NCBI GenBank assembly: GCA_014529385.2
Contig: CM043959.1
Span: 2,821,358-2,885,357 of the forward strand
Length of the DNA: 64,000 nucleotides
Origin: Adiantum capillus-veneris
Taxonomy: Eukaryota > Streptophyta > Polypodiopsida > Polypodiales > Pteridaceae
Direction of reading: 5' to 3'
The position numbers were made by a program, and so were the translations under genes. Of this stretch, positions 40,740 to 52,739 are shown one piece after another. A model generated the notes under the pieces. The model saw only the letters and a list, made by a program, of their open reading frames with translations. It was not told where the DNA came from and did not search any database. Each line of letters opens with the position of its first letter. Position 1 is the first letter of the stretch.

Positions 40740-42734
40740 TAATGACCCGCTATTTTATGTATGCTAGTAACATAACAATTTTAGAAGCACAAGCTTTTGC
40801 AAAAATACATGTTGAAGTACAAATGAACAGAATTATAGATTGTAGTGTGTTGTGATTTGCAATAGATGTTAAGAGAACAAACCATGAAAAGCAACAAATA
40901 TAATGAATACTAAATTAAAATAAACCAATCGACTTTCAATGTAATTTGTCAAAAGACGAACATCATTTCCCTTGTAAACTAATACAAATCTTAGTCTCAA
41001 AACAAATGATACTATCCACCTACTCAGTAGGCATCCCACATGGGATTTAAGACACACATATGAAATGGATTGTTCTCTAAATAAAAAATAATGGTATGCT
41101 CATAACAAAAAACCATGGATCAGTCTATGCATGTTTCTCTCGGCGGTTGTAGAAAATGTTCTCTATCTAGATAACATTGCAATAGTTTTTAAAATATCAT
41201 CATTACAATCAAAATCTATGCTAGAAAGCAACATTGAAGAGGCTCCAAAGGAACCTCAATAATCTTCATTCCCAACTTACCCTAGAATAGTGCAACAAGC
41301 AATGGAAACCCCTAGCATTCTCTAATTGTTGGCTAGGCTAGGAAGCAAGGAAGATGTATCTTGATGTTATACTGAATAGCCTGTGAAAACACCACCACAG
41401 GCTTGATATTCAACATATCAATCTCTCATTATTGTTGGTATCATCATGAGAAAATATTGAGTCTAAGAAAGTAAGCAGTTGCAGCATGCAACTACAGTAC
41501 ACTTCCTAGCTAGTCAAAGATGAAATCGATGTACCCAAAAAGATTGCAGTGTTGCTACTAGTATAAAAGGAAATGCATTGAATATAGACTAGGAAACTAC
41601 CATTGCCTCTCCCTTAGTGGGTAGTGTAGTCATATCCACAAATTTACTTTGTTGCTTCTAAGCTTCAATCAAGGCCGGCACGATCTATCTTAGACTGCAA
41701 TGTGCATAGATTCACATTATGCGTCTCTAGAGAAATGTTGTAATTTGTGACTTGTAAATGATAGCCAAAATGTGACAATTGAATAAAGAGACTGAGCAAG
41801 CAGGTAGGTGCAGGGGACGGATGGCGAGTGCAAGACAAGTGCCAAGGCTGATGTTGCACCGAGGCAAGCGATGAGAAAATGGTTTTTTTTTATATGTAAT
41901 TAATCACAACAGTTGCAGCGAACTACATCCGTGCAAGCAGCTCAAGGCAAATATTTTGCTCACAGACAGAAGGCCATGAGCTCGATCGATGGGCCTTTGT
42001 ATGTCTATTTTAATCCTAAATCGCAAGAGTAATGACAACTACAAATGGAATCCGTGGAAGATTCTAGCTAATAGTAATGGAAACGAGCCAATATATATAA
42101 GCGCTATCATGCAAGAGCAAATAAACCTTATACTTTGTGCAATTATGAGTCTTACTTTTCTCTTCCTCCAACTCCTCTAGAAATCAAAGAGTTTTGAATA
42201 GTTTCTCTTTAAAGAGTTTAATAACATCTAAGTTTCAGATTAATTGCAATGATTTTTAGTTTCAATCAATGGCTTTTTTAACATGTCCAAGCTTCTTCCT
42301 AAACTAGCTAGGAGGGTCATCTTCATGGAAACCGGCTAAATTTGGAGGATTTTGGTGTAAAAACCATTAAAATTATGACAAAGTGGTACAGTGCATGTAA
42401 AGCTTAGAATGTAGAATCAATGGTCAAGGAGGGAAAGGAGCCTACCTCATTGCGAAAGACTAAAAGATCCCCTTGCTCATTGCGCTCAGTTGCAGCTCTA
42501 TATTGTCGAGGAAGAAGGCCATGGCCTCTTTTGTAAGGCTACATCATCTCTTTTGCAGTACGTCTCCTACAGCGTCATTTCTTTGTTAGAGGGCACAAGA
42601 GAAAAGAATAAAAACAAACCCCCCACACACGTTTCTACCGTTAACCTTCATTGCAATCACACAAGGCGGTGACACTTCCAAAAAAATACTTACCAAAAAC
42701 CTGCTTGCCTAGAGGATTTTCTGTGAACACCTAG
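40740..42734. other. Interior of the transposon, unassigned
   Basis: About 2 kb without recognisable coding. It may include further captured non-coding host sequence, such as introns of the ARF gene. Confidence 0.4.
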
Positions 42735-43401
42735 AGGTTGCCAAACGAAGTAACTATCAAGATTATTTCCAACATGGTGGTGTTGATGTGCAGAGTAGTC
42801 CTCCCACAACGCTAACACCCGGAAACAATGCTGGAAACAACTCTCACAGCCAGCTCTCATCAAGTATTGCTAGCTGCAATGAAGGTGGAGCTTCAGGCAG
42901 GAAGAAAGCAACATTCTTGCTTTTTGGGAAAACCATTGATGCGTCTCCATCATTCAGCCTTCAGCAGTCGCAAGTCTCATCAGATAGCTCGAGGCACGAG
43001 GCATTTTCTGACGGGTTCAAATCAAAAGTCTGTGATGATGTGCATAGGTTTTTTGTTGAGCAGGGAACTCTCTCTCATCCTTTCAAGGTGACATCATCAC
43101 TACTCGACCATCAAGATTTAAATGTTACTAGAACCATTGAGGCTGGGAACTTGAATTGGCCCAAACAACAAGCAAGCTATCTAGATAGAAGCGCTCTAGA
43201 TAATGGATCTTACCATTGCAAAGTGTTCAGTGAGAGTGATGATGTTGGCAAGACTGTAGAACTTTTAAGCTTTCTTTCGTATGAACAGCTCTACGAAGCT
43301 CTAGAGAACATGTTTGGTGCTCAGAAGTCAGATTTCCTAAATCGCGTCGTATGTGTAGATTTCGTGGGTTTTTCCAGACCTATTGGCGATGAGCCTTACT
43401 G
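42735..43401 (+). pseudogene. Captured exon of an auxin response factor (ARF), C-terminal PB1 region
   Basis: The exon encodes SNYQDYFQHGGVDVQSSPP, then KKATFLLFGKTIDASPSF, a Ser-rich linker, and HCKVFSESDDVGKTVELLSF, SYEQLYEALENMFGAQKSDF, PIGDEPYW. This is the ARF-type linker (LFG motif) and the start of the PB1 interaction domain, with the conserved Lys (HCKVF) and acidic GDEP motif. It most resembles the ARF10/16/17 class (my recollection of the family). It starts after an acceptor-like CTAG and ends at a GTGAGT splice donor at 43402. The B3 DNA-binding domain and the last exon are absent. Being inside a transposon, it is a transduplicated fragment. The frame is intact, so capture may be recent or the product selected. 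Confidence 0.85.
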
Positions 43402-44273
43402 GTGAGTGAGTTTACTACCTTCTTCAGGCATTTTCCGACCTTTCAAATCAGAAGGAAAATTTTGTTTTAACCTTTCAATGCTTTTTGCAAGGATTTCATG
43501 CAGAGGGCAAAAAGATTGAAAATCCTCATAGAATCTAGCAGTGAGACCTCTACATAGGATTTCATGAACACCTAGAGTTGCCACTAACCCTGCCCGAACT
43601 GTCACCTCAACTAGAATCACCCTCAAGATGGGAAAACCAAAACATTACATTGGCTGATAAGGGAGCCACCTTCAATTACTATATCAGGAGACATAACAAC
43701 AACACATAACCGGGCATAAAGGGACCCTTACCCTATGTACCACCAATGCAGAGAGATGATGAACCCACTGGCAGAGAAGGAAGAAGGGAGTATATTGGGG
43801 GAGCCGTAAGCTGCATCACCAATTGAGGCTCCTTTCAACACATCCACCCTGGGCGGAGCCAAGCTCGAGCTGGAGAAGTAACATCATAGACTATTATAGG
43901 TGAGCCTAGCACCATCTTCAAGAACCAGGAGAAAATCCGTAAGGCTGCCACGAAATAGAGAACAACTGCCACCAAATCTCCACTCCTCCTTGTGCATCCG
44001 CACCCAACCGCTTATGCACTTCACTGCAAACTAGGGCCTCCATTTGCCCCCAAAAATGGGAAGATGAATACGACTGCCCTCTATTCCAAAAAAAAAAGGA
44101 AAAGGCATGGACAAAGCTAAACCCCCCATGGCCGAACTGCAGGGGCCTTTCCCCCAGAGGCCCACCCAACTCGCTCGGGACAAGTCACCACAAGGGGAAA
44201 CCCTACCAGCAGCTGCAAAGTGTGCAGACACCCTGTCGCAGGGCAAACCCGGGCACCTTGCACCTTGCAGACT

Positions 44274-44274
<1 letters not shown>
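43402..44274. other. Sequence between the ARF exon and the LINE
   Basis: It begins with the captured intron and includes, at 43566-43583, a near copy of GAACACCTAGAGGTTGCCA from the start of the exon. The rest may be LINE 5' region or transposon interior. No gene is recognised. Confidence 0.4.

Positions 44275-44365
<91 letters not shown>
44275..44365. repeat. (CT)n microsatellite upstream of the EN-RT LINE
   Basis: A pure 91-bp CT run. The LINE endonuclease coding begins six bases after it. Confidence 0.98.
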
Positions 44366-44369
<4 letters not shown>

Positions 44370-44371
44370 GC

Positions 44372-45445
44372 TTTTGGAATTGTAATGGCTATCCATGGAA
44401 TGCGGGAATTGGCATTGATGAGCTTACCAATGACTCCGATGTAATACTTCTTGTCAAAACATGGGAGCATGATGCGCAACAAATTCTTGGATTTGACAAA
44501 TACGATGTGCATTCTTTGATGTGGGCCAAAAATGCAAAGCAACGTAGAGGCGAAGGAGGTGTAGCATGTATGATCAAAAAGGGTTTGAAAGATGTTTCCA
44601 TTGTCAAAGAAGATAAGTATAAACACTACTTATGGTTGAAAATCAGCCCACCAAATGGTCAAGTCATGTTTGTGGTTGGTTGCTACATTCCTCACTATGA
44701 CTCCAACTTTTATGCTCGCTTGGATATGGATAGAGATCAGCCCTTTTTTGAACTAGAGGAATACATTGCTCATTACAAGGACCAAGGTGAAGTCATTGTC
44801 TTTGGAGACATGAATGCTCGCACAAATACGCTACAACACGACACACAACAAGTTGACATGCCGCATGTATCAAAAAGAATGGATGACTCATACATGTATA
44901 ATCGAAGTTCTAATGATGCAAAAGAATTGGATCACTATGGAAAGTCACTTCTACATATGTGCAATAGTACCGGAATGCTCATTTCAAATGGTGTATCTTT
45001 ATGGCAAGGCACCAATGACTTTACATGTAGAAAGCACAATGGTGATAGCGTGATCGACTATATGTTGTTTTCGGAAGCCACTCTAGAATGCAAACAAAGC
45101 TTTACACTTGGTGAATGGAACCCGGAATCGGATCATAGGGTGCTATGTATTGACCTCAAGTGTGGTAAAAGACCCGAGCATGTAGCTTCCAATCATGATG
45201 TGAATCATTTGTACCTACGTCTAGACTTCAAACGAGCACTTGTATATGCTGATATGGTGGACCAAATGCTAAGCATGACAGAGCATCAAGAGAGCCCAAC
45301 ATTAGAATGCAAGTGGAAAGTTTTCAAAGAAGTAATTTTCTCTTATGCGAAGGAATGCTTTTCGGTGAAACATATGTCTTGCAAAAGATCTAAGAAGGGT
45401 AGCACCAAGAAGAAATGGTTTGACATGGAATGTAGTCAATCCTGA
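44372..45445 (+). pseudogene. LINE AP-endonuclease domain
   Basis: The domain starts at once after the (CT)n with SFWNCNGYPWNAGIGIDELT, and then SDVILLVKTWE (metal-binding Glu), VIVFGDMNART (catalytic Asp/Asn) and GEWNPESDHRVLCIDL (catalytic Asp-His). These are the expected endonuclease motifs that nick target DNA for target-primed reverse transcription. No ATG precedes the domain except one upstream of the microsatellite (44222), which would give a long Ser-Leu run. The frame ends at a stop at 45443 and continues in another frame, so a frameshift separates it from the RT. Confidence 0.85.
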
Positions 45446-45464
45446 AAACACTTGCTAAGGTTGG

Positions 45465-47704
45465 ATGCAAGCAAAGACAAGGTTACTTGAAATGTTTACA
45501 CACATACAAAGCACTTCTTCAAAAAAAAAGAGGAGAAGGTGGGAAGTCAAAAAACAACTTCTTTTAGCACAAGAGAAAGCACATGCATGTGGCAAGTTTT
45601 GGCAAAATCTAAAAGGCAAGCGTGTTGAAAACATTGGTGACTTGACTCTCGAGGATATGTATACGCATTGCAAGAATCTCTATGAGCAACCCAATGTTGA
45701 TAAGATGGAGTGTTGTAGCTCCCTTCCGTTTATGCCTCCCTTCTTTACCATTGAAGATGTATGTTGCGTGCTTGAGAAACTTGCTACCCGCAAGGCAGGG
45801 GATCTTCAAGGTGTCAAGGCTGAAATGATTAAATGGACAAGCAAGAAAACACGATATTGGATATGCGATATGTTTAACCTTGCACTTTAGCATGGCATGC
45901 CTCACGATTGGAGTGAAAATTGGATCAAACCTTTGCACAAAGGAGGAGATGTAAACAATGTGAATAACTATCGCACTATAATGGTTGGTTCTTTGATGGA
46001 AAAGTTACTTGGATGTATCATGGAGATGAAGGTAAGTGAATGGGCTGAAAAGAACGATAAACGTGTGCTAGGCCAAGCAGGTTTTCGAAACCATGATAGC
46101 ACTATTGATCACCTTGTCACTCTTCGAGTTCTTATGGAAGCGTCTCGATTGAAAGGAAAAAAGTTGTATTGTTCCTTTGTGGATTTCAAGAAAGCTTTTG
46201 ACATGGTACCACGAGGAAATCTTTGGAGACGTATGCAAAGCCTTCAAGTTCCGAGAGAATTTATGCATGCAGTCTTTCGCATCTACCAAAAAGTGATATG
46301 TCGACTACGTATGGGAGATGGAATTTCAGAATTTTTTGCAAGCACCATTGGTGTCAAACAAGGATGCCCACTTTCCCCAACCCTCTTTGGGCTACTCATT
46401 GATGAATTGGAATGCATGGTTCTTGATTTTATGCAACAAGAAGGCATAGAAGAGGTTAAGATTGGAAATGCGGTGATCATGCTTTTGCTTTATGCCGATG
46501 ATGTAGTGCTCTTGGCACATACCTTAGAACATGCACAAAAGCTTATGAGTGTCTTGGAACGCTTTTGCCTACATAGTAGGCTGATTGTGAATGGATCCAA
46601 AACCAAGGTTATGCTTGTAAAGACCCTCAATGATCAAAATCCATGCATTGTATACAACAATGAGAAAATTGAAGTGGTAAATAGCTTCAAGTACCTTGGC
46701 CTTAAGGTTCCATCCAATCATAGATGGAAGGATTGCGCAATGCGTCGCTTGGGAGGGCTTATTATGCATTTGAGAACATGTGCAATGCTGGAGAGATCAA
46801 GTGTTGGGCTCTCAAAAAGTACCTCTTTGACACATTGGTGACACTAGTGCTTCTTTATGGAGTGGAGGTGTGGGGTGGTAGCATCGGGAAGTCTACTTGG
46901 AAAGATTTTGAGAATGTCCAAAAGCGTTTCCTCACCAACTTTCTCCAGGTCAAGACACAAACACCCTACATGCTCTTACTTCTTGAGTCCGGATCACTTC
47001 CCATTGAGATCTTGGGCATGCAAAGGGTTGTGGAGTACATGCGTAAGACACAACGTAGCCCTTTGTATCGACTTCCTAGAATCGCATATGAAGCAAGTCA
47101 AAAGGTCCAAAAGACATGCAAGAGCAAAATACTAAGTTCGGGGTGGATACTTGACATCAAGAAATGGTTTGGAAGATGGGATGCATGTCACTTGGTCAAG
47201 GATGCGTCGATCGACTCCCAAGTTAATGAGGCCTTCTTACAACACCAATGTATCACAGCTTGGGAGAAATCCGAAGGTTCTCGCTTCACCCATTACACCA
47301 AACACATTGCCCCAAACTACAAATCTCTCTTCTTCTCCGAACGTGGTAACCGAACCCATCCCTACATCCTTGAGCCCAGCCCATTGAGTGCGATCCACAC
47401 CATTGCCTCCATTCGTCTTAGCTCCCATTCTCTACGCTGTGAGACAAGACATTGGGGCACTGGCGAGGAGTCTCATCGACTTTGCACCTTATGCCCTCGT
47501 CAAGTGCAAGAGAGTGAGTACTACACACTACTTGAGTGCTCAGCTTTTGACCACATTAGGACCTCTTTTCCCCATATATTCAGCCATGAGCTCTCCCTAC
47601 ATACCTTCCTCTCCCAACCACGATGTGGACTCTCTATTGTGACGCTCATTTCAGCCATTTTTGAGCATCAAGAGTCACTTATGACCTCCACTCACACCAC
47701 GTGA
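45465..47704 (+). pseudogene. LINE reverse transcriptase and C-terminal Cys motif, broken
   Basis: Spread over three frames: 45465-45890 (ends in TAG), 45897-46841 (same frame, so only a nonsense codon) and 46724-47704 (frameshift near 46740). RT motifs: RVLGQAGFRNHDSTIDHLV, CSFVDFKKAFDMVPRG, TIGVKQGCPLSPTLFGLLID and the catalytic YADDVVLLA at 46491-46517. The C-terminus carries LCTLCPRQVQESEYYTLLEC, like the Cys-rich end of plant LINE RTs but with Tyr where His is usual. One nonsense codon and two frameshifts (with the EN junction) make it inactive. Confidence 0.9.
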
Positions 47705-47752
47705 CATGTTCATTTGGTCCCATAGGTCATATTTGACCTCCAAGGACGATAT

Positions 47753-47880
<128 letters not shown>

Positions 47881-48219
47881 TCATTTGTTCCCCTTGCGAC
47901 GATTGGAGGTAAGGCCCGAAAGAGTTGGGAGTGAAGCGAGGCTATCTGTGGCACGTGATACAAGCAAAAGGAGCTCTCGCTCGCATTCGATACATGCCCG
48001 ATCATGTCGCACCTCTGCCAAGGTTTCCTAGGCCAGTCCCCCTCCCCCGCGTGCTTCAGTACCCTCCTCTTCGACTACTTGCACACCAACCTCCCCACCG
48101 CCCCCTCCTTCCCTCCTCTCGTCCTCCATCTCCCTTGCAGACCTGCATGTTAATCCCCCTCTTGACTGTCTCTAATGCCCAGCTACTGCCTGCACATCCT
48201 GCCTAGCTGTTATGTGCAT

Positions 48220-48567
48220 CGACATCTGCCAAAAGACCTAAGAGCGATTTTGCTTACCGCCCAAACAGAGAAAAGAAGACATACAGGTTGTGGCCAAGGC
48301 TCGTATCACACACGTCCACACGTCCGCCCGGATGTGTGTTCAAATGATAGATTGGTCATGGGATGTAGTGTGCGGGAAAAACCATTTTCTGTGTGTCGAC
48401 ATCTGCCAAAAGACCTAAGAGCGATTTTTTTTGCCTCCCAAACAAAGAAAAGAAGACATACAGGTTGTGGCCAAGGTTTGTATCACACATGTCCGCACGT
48501 CCACTCGGATGTGTGTTCAAATTATAGATTGGTCATGGGCTGTAGTGTGCGGGAAAAACCATTTTCC
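48220..48567. repeat. Tandem duplication, 177-bp unit
   Basis: CGACATCTGCCAAAAGACCT starts at 48220 and 48397, and each unit runs to GTGCGGGAAAAACCATTTTC. The two units differ by scattered substitutions and a short T-run change. No coding. Confidence 0.9.
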
Positions 48568-48735
48568 CAAACATACAAATTTTCTTTTCTTGAATTTGTC
48601 AAGAGTAAATTTAAAAAATAAGTTTAGTTTTTCAAATTTTTACACTATTTTTCTCTATTTTGGGATGGAAATTCTCCTTTTTCACTTGCCCTCAACCGGC
48701 ATTTTTGAAATCATTTTTCCCGAACACTGATGCGC
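48560..48735. repeat. Short inverted copy of dispersed repeat D
   Basis: TTTTTACACTATTTTTCTCTA and CACTTGCCCTCAACCGGCAT are the reverse complement of sequence at 59340-59520 and 19760-19880. Non-coding. Confidence 0.6.
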
Positions 48736-49670
48736 TAAGAGGAATGTCTGGACCTATAGTCGTTTACTGTCAAAATCATTTTGTTCCACATTCTTAATTT
48801 TTTTGATTTGTGATTGACACACACATTGCCCAATATTGCACTCCGATCGCTCGTGTGTGGCACGGGCCTAAGATAAAGCTCTATCATTTTGTAATGTAAG
48901 ATCATATCACACCAAGGCAATGGACGCAGCTGACCTAGCGGAGCTTGGGCGGCACCTGGAAAAGGTGTGCTGAGCTTTTTGAGCCTTTGTCACAGAAAGC
49001 ACGAACGAGTGTGTGTATCAAATAGGAGTTGATTACAATGATAGTTGTAAAGCTGGTATCGTGGGTATTGAGTTTTCATACAAAGAAGAATAAGAGAGGA
49101 GTGACTTGGATGATGGGCAAGAAGACAACAATAAATAAATGAGGGTACAGATGTGGAGGCAAAGGCTATGCAGATGGTGGTATTGATGATGATGATGTTG
49201 AAGAGGCTCATGAGGGTCTGAATGTCCAAGATATTGATGCCTAGTGGCTACATAGAAGAAGATTATTCAAGTTTATGGTAGCATTGACCCCAACAAATCT
49301 AGAAGCTTGTTGAACAAGTCTTAAAGATGTTAGCTAAGGGAGAGGACAGGGAGGTACCATATTTTCTCATTGGTATAGCTATGTTAGTTTTCTACTGGAG
49401 TAAATTAACTCTTTGAAATACCAAGAACAACACCCTCATGTGAAAGATTCTTTAATTGGCTTGTTAGGGCATGTGTCCTATGGCATAAGTACTTAATATC
49501 CCCCCCCCCCCCCCCGCGCGGGGTAGGTCCCCCCCTCCCTTATGCATACGGTACAAGCATGAAATAATGGGGGGCTATCCCTATTGTATACACTTATGTC
49601 TGAGCTCTAAAAACCCCCCTCTTGTACACTCACGTGATACCATACGAAAATCCATAGTGAATCCCCCGAA
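48736..49670. other. Right interior and end of the 9.1-kb transposon
   Basis: No gene recognised. A C15 run with GCGCGGGG lies at 49501-49520, and the last 170 bp hold repeated CCCCC(T/C) and ATACGG motifs typical of this element's subterminal regions. Confidence 0.5.
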
Positions 49671-49721
49671 AGCTGACAAGGCTCTCTTGCAAGGCTCTAT
49701 TTAATTGGTCCAATTTTGGCC

Positions 49722-50120
49722 TCATTTGGTGACTTTTGGGCCAAGGGAAGGGTGGGAGCTACTGTCCAAGGGACCAAAAAATGGGTCAGGAGCTTGGGCA
49801 AGCAGTGGGAACTCAAATTGGCACCTCCTTCTCCCCCAACTGTCCATGAGCCCCCATAGCCTGTTTTGAAAATCTCCCTGAATGAATGTAGGAGTAATAG
49901 TGCACTTCACAGACAATGCAATCAATGCATGCGCTTGTGCATACTTAACATCACCTACATCCTCAAAACCAGGACATACACCAATGCCCTGCACAATGTT
50001 CAAAACACTCTTTTACATAAGGACATGTTTCATCATGTAAGCCCACATAGGGTAATTGTCCCCATCCAATCTGTCCTCCGTAGTAAACATTTTGAACACA
50101 TTTTTGTTGTTGTTAGCCAT
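49722..50120 (-). pseudogene. Ty1/copia-like gag remnant (copy B)
   Basis: From the ATG at 50120: MANNNKNVFKMFTTEDRLDG, DNYPMWAYMMKHVLM, a stop, then NIVQGIGVCPGFEDVGDV and AQAHALIALSVKCTITPTF. Compared with copy A it has lost about 80 bp including the DHWDVKDE part. Not functional. Confidence 0.6.
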
Positions 50121-52739
50121 GGAAAATGCTCCACCTGATATGAAAATTGCCCAAAAAAAGGATAAACAAAGCGAGAACAACACGTGCTATATAGCACAAA
50201 CCATAGAAGACTATAAGGGACTTGTTATGCAAAAAACGACATTGAACAAAAAAATCTTCACAAAATGACAAAATAGAATGTGCAATACTGCATGTAGTGG
50301 AAACGCTGGCCGAAATGAGCCCGAATCAAAAATTTGCATACAAATCTCTATGAGCTATCCCAATATATCTATCAACATTTGAATGCTCGCCGAAGCTCAC
50401 AAAAATTGGAGAAAGTGAGACAAAATGTGTTGGAGTTGCTGGTGACTAAGCTCGGGAAGACGCAACGTGCTTTGATACCGATTGTTGGATAGGGTTGCAA
50501 GAAAAAACACACATCTTGGAGAAGACAAAGTAAGCTCAAGGCACACAACAGAGAGTGTATTACCTAGTGTACAATGCAAATATAGATATCCCTAGAATGA
50601 TGGACGTTGTTAGGATTTTTGGATGAGCATAAAGCCAGTAGATCATGCCAAAAAGCTTGCTAACTAGCCTCATGTATATATTGTACATAGGGCTTCCAAT
50701 CTTGAGAGTGATCATGTAAAAACTCATGTAATAAGCTTGTGAATCGAATCCATACATCATGAGTTACGTGCATTTGAAGTGGGCAATTATATTGTGCAGT
50801 TTTTGACAACCCATTTTTTGTAAATTTGTATATATCCACATCACGTCAAGAGTTCAAGTAGTGTGTGGGATGATTTTTCATGACCTTTTTATCTTGATTT
50901 GGAAAACACATGTACATGCACTGCAAGTCGCTAGTCTAGTGACAGCTGTCGGGTTACTTCAAGTTCCCATTCTTCTTAAATACATGTACAAATGAAAAAA
51001 GTTCAAAAAAATGTGAGCCATTTTCTGGTTTTTGGTCGTTGGGACTCCCTCATGCCCTCTCTGTTCTTTTTTTTTTCCCTCGATAGCTCTCTCTACACCT
51101 AGTCTAAAGCATCCTATTCACGTTGATTTTGCACATAGTTCTGCGTGGGTTTGATTTGAAGGATTTCAAAACTTATTTTGAAAATTTTTGCATATATGTT
51201 TTGAATCTTGAAATCATGTCTTTTGGAATTGGGGTTTCGGAGTTATGGTATGTTCTCTGTAGCCTACAGTGTACGGCAGCTTTGGGGCAAAACTATTAGG
51301 TTGCATTGTGGAAACCCATACGTCTTGTGCGTGATGTATGCTTTGAAGGGGAAGTTTTAACGTGGTTTTTGATTAGGGGGAAATATTTTTTCAAGAGCAT
51401 TGGTAGGCAAAGTCCGTAATCCCGTGCCTAAACAGGTTTCTTCCTTCTTTGTGACATAGTCTCTTGGGTGGACAACGTCTAGTAAATTCCCAAGGAGACT
51501 ACTCATGTTGGATTTGTGGTGTTTCAAAGGAGTTTCCCAAAGATTTTGGTGTTATTGTAGTGCTCTTTCAACGCTCTTGGGTGACATCGCTATAGATGTG
51601 TTCCAGTTTGCTTGTTGTCCAACAACGTAAATACAATGCACAAGGACAAAAACCTCCTAGTGAGGGAAAAAATTTGATGGCAGTCCTAAGTGTGCTCACA
51701 TACATCACTACCACATGTATATGGTAACACAACTTTTCAGAGAGCCCAAAGTGAAAAAACAAGCTTCAAGTTAGATACAACTCAGTAGGTAGTTGGGATT
51801 GGGGTACATCTTCAACTTCAAATCATCAACCAAGACAAATGTTGGGCAGATTGATCACAATTAGGGATCTAAAGTGCCATCCAAAAACACTTATGGTAAA
51901 GTCAAACCAAACCAGACCATAACTTGGAAAATTGGGGAAACAAGAGACAAACTTGTCTAAATTTGAAAATAATTTCACCACTGTGCTAGGATAGACTATA
52001 GAAACAAGAGCCCAAAGTTTCATCCAAGAATGCTACCCAACATGGATCGCGATCCATGACCCCCTGAAGGTTGACCAAGCATAAACCACATCACCTAATC
52101 CCAGAAATCAAGGATAATCTAGCCCTAGAGTTTCAAGTCATTTGGATTTCAAAATCCTTACCAAAATGCCAAAAATCTATAAGTTTGAGAAAGAATTCCA
52201 AAATTTGGCATAAAATCCCCATTAGTGATCCAAATCCAAAAAGAAGTGAACCATAGCATCCCCAACTCATGCTCAATCAGATGGTATCCCTAGAACTCCA
52301 AAATGTTGTTAAACATGGATTGTGATCCATGACCCCCCTAACTTGTAGTAGCTTTCCCTAGTTCCTGTAGCTAGCCTAGATGCAGTGGTGAAGTTTGGAC
52401 CAAATTGGGCTTGTTTTGGTCAAGTTATACTCATTTTTTAGTTTATGGTGAAAATTTGCATTTTTTTACTTTTCTCGACAACTTTTTGGCTAGCTTCTAG
52501 AGCTAAATTTTGGAATTTTTTATCATAGAATCCCACACATATGAACCAAAAAGCAATGGGAAGCCCCACCCTAATAGGTCATAGAGGCTCCATGAAAAGA
52601 CACACGTATCAGATGAGGAGTTGGCACGAATCCCATCAAATATCTTTATTGAAAGATTTGAAGCGGCCGATGGCACCAAAGTAAAAACCAACATATGTCC
52701 AAAGGAGCTTTGGAATCTACATTGATAGTAAGAAGATAT

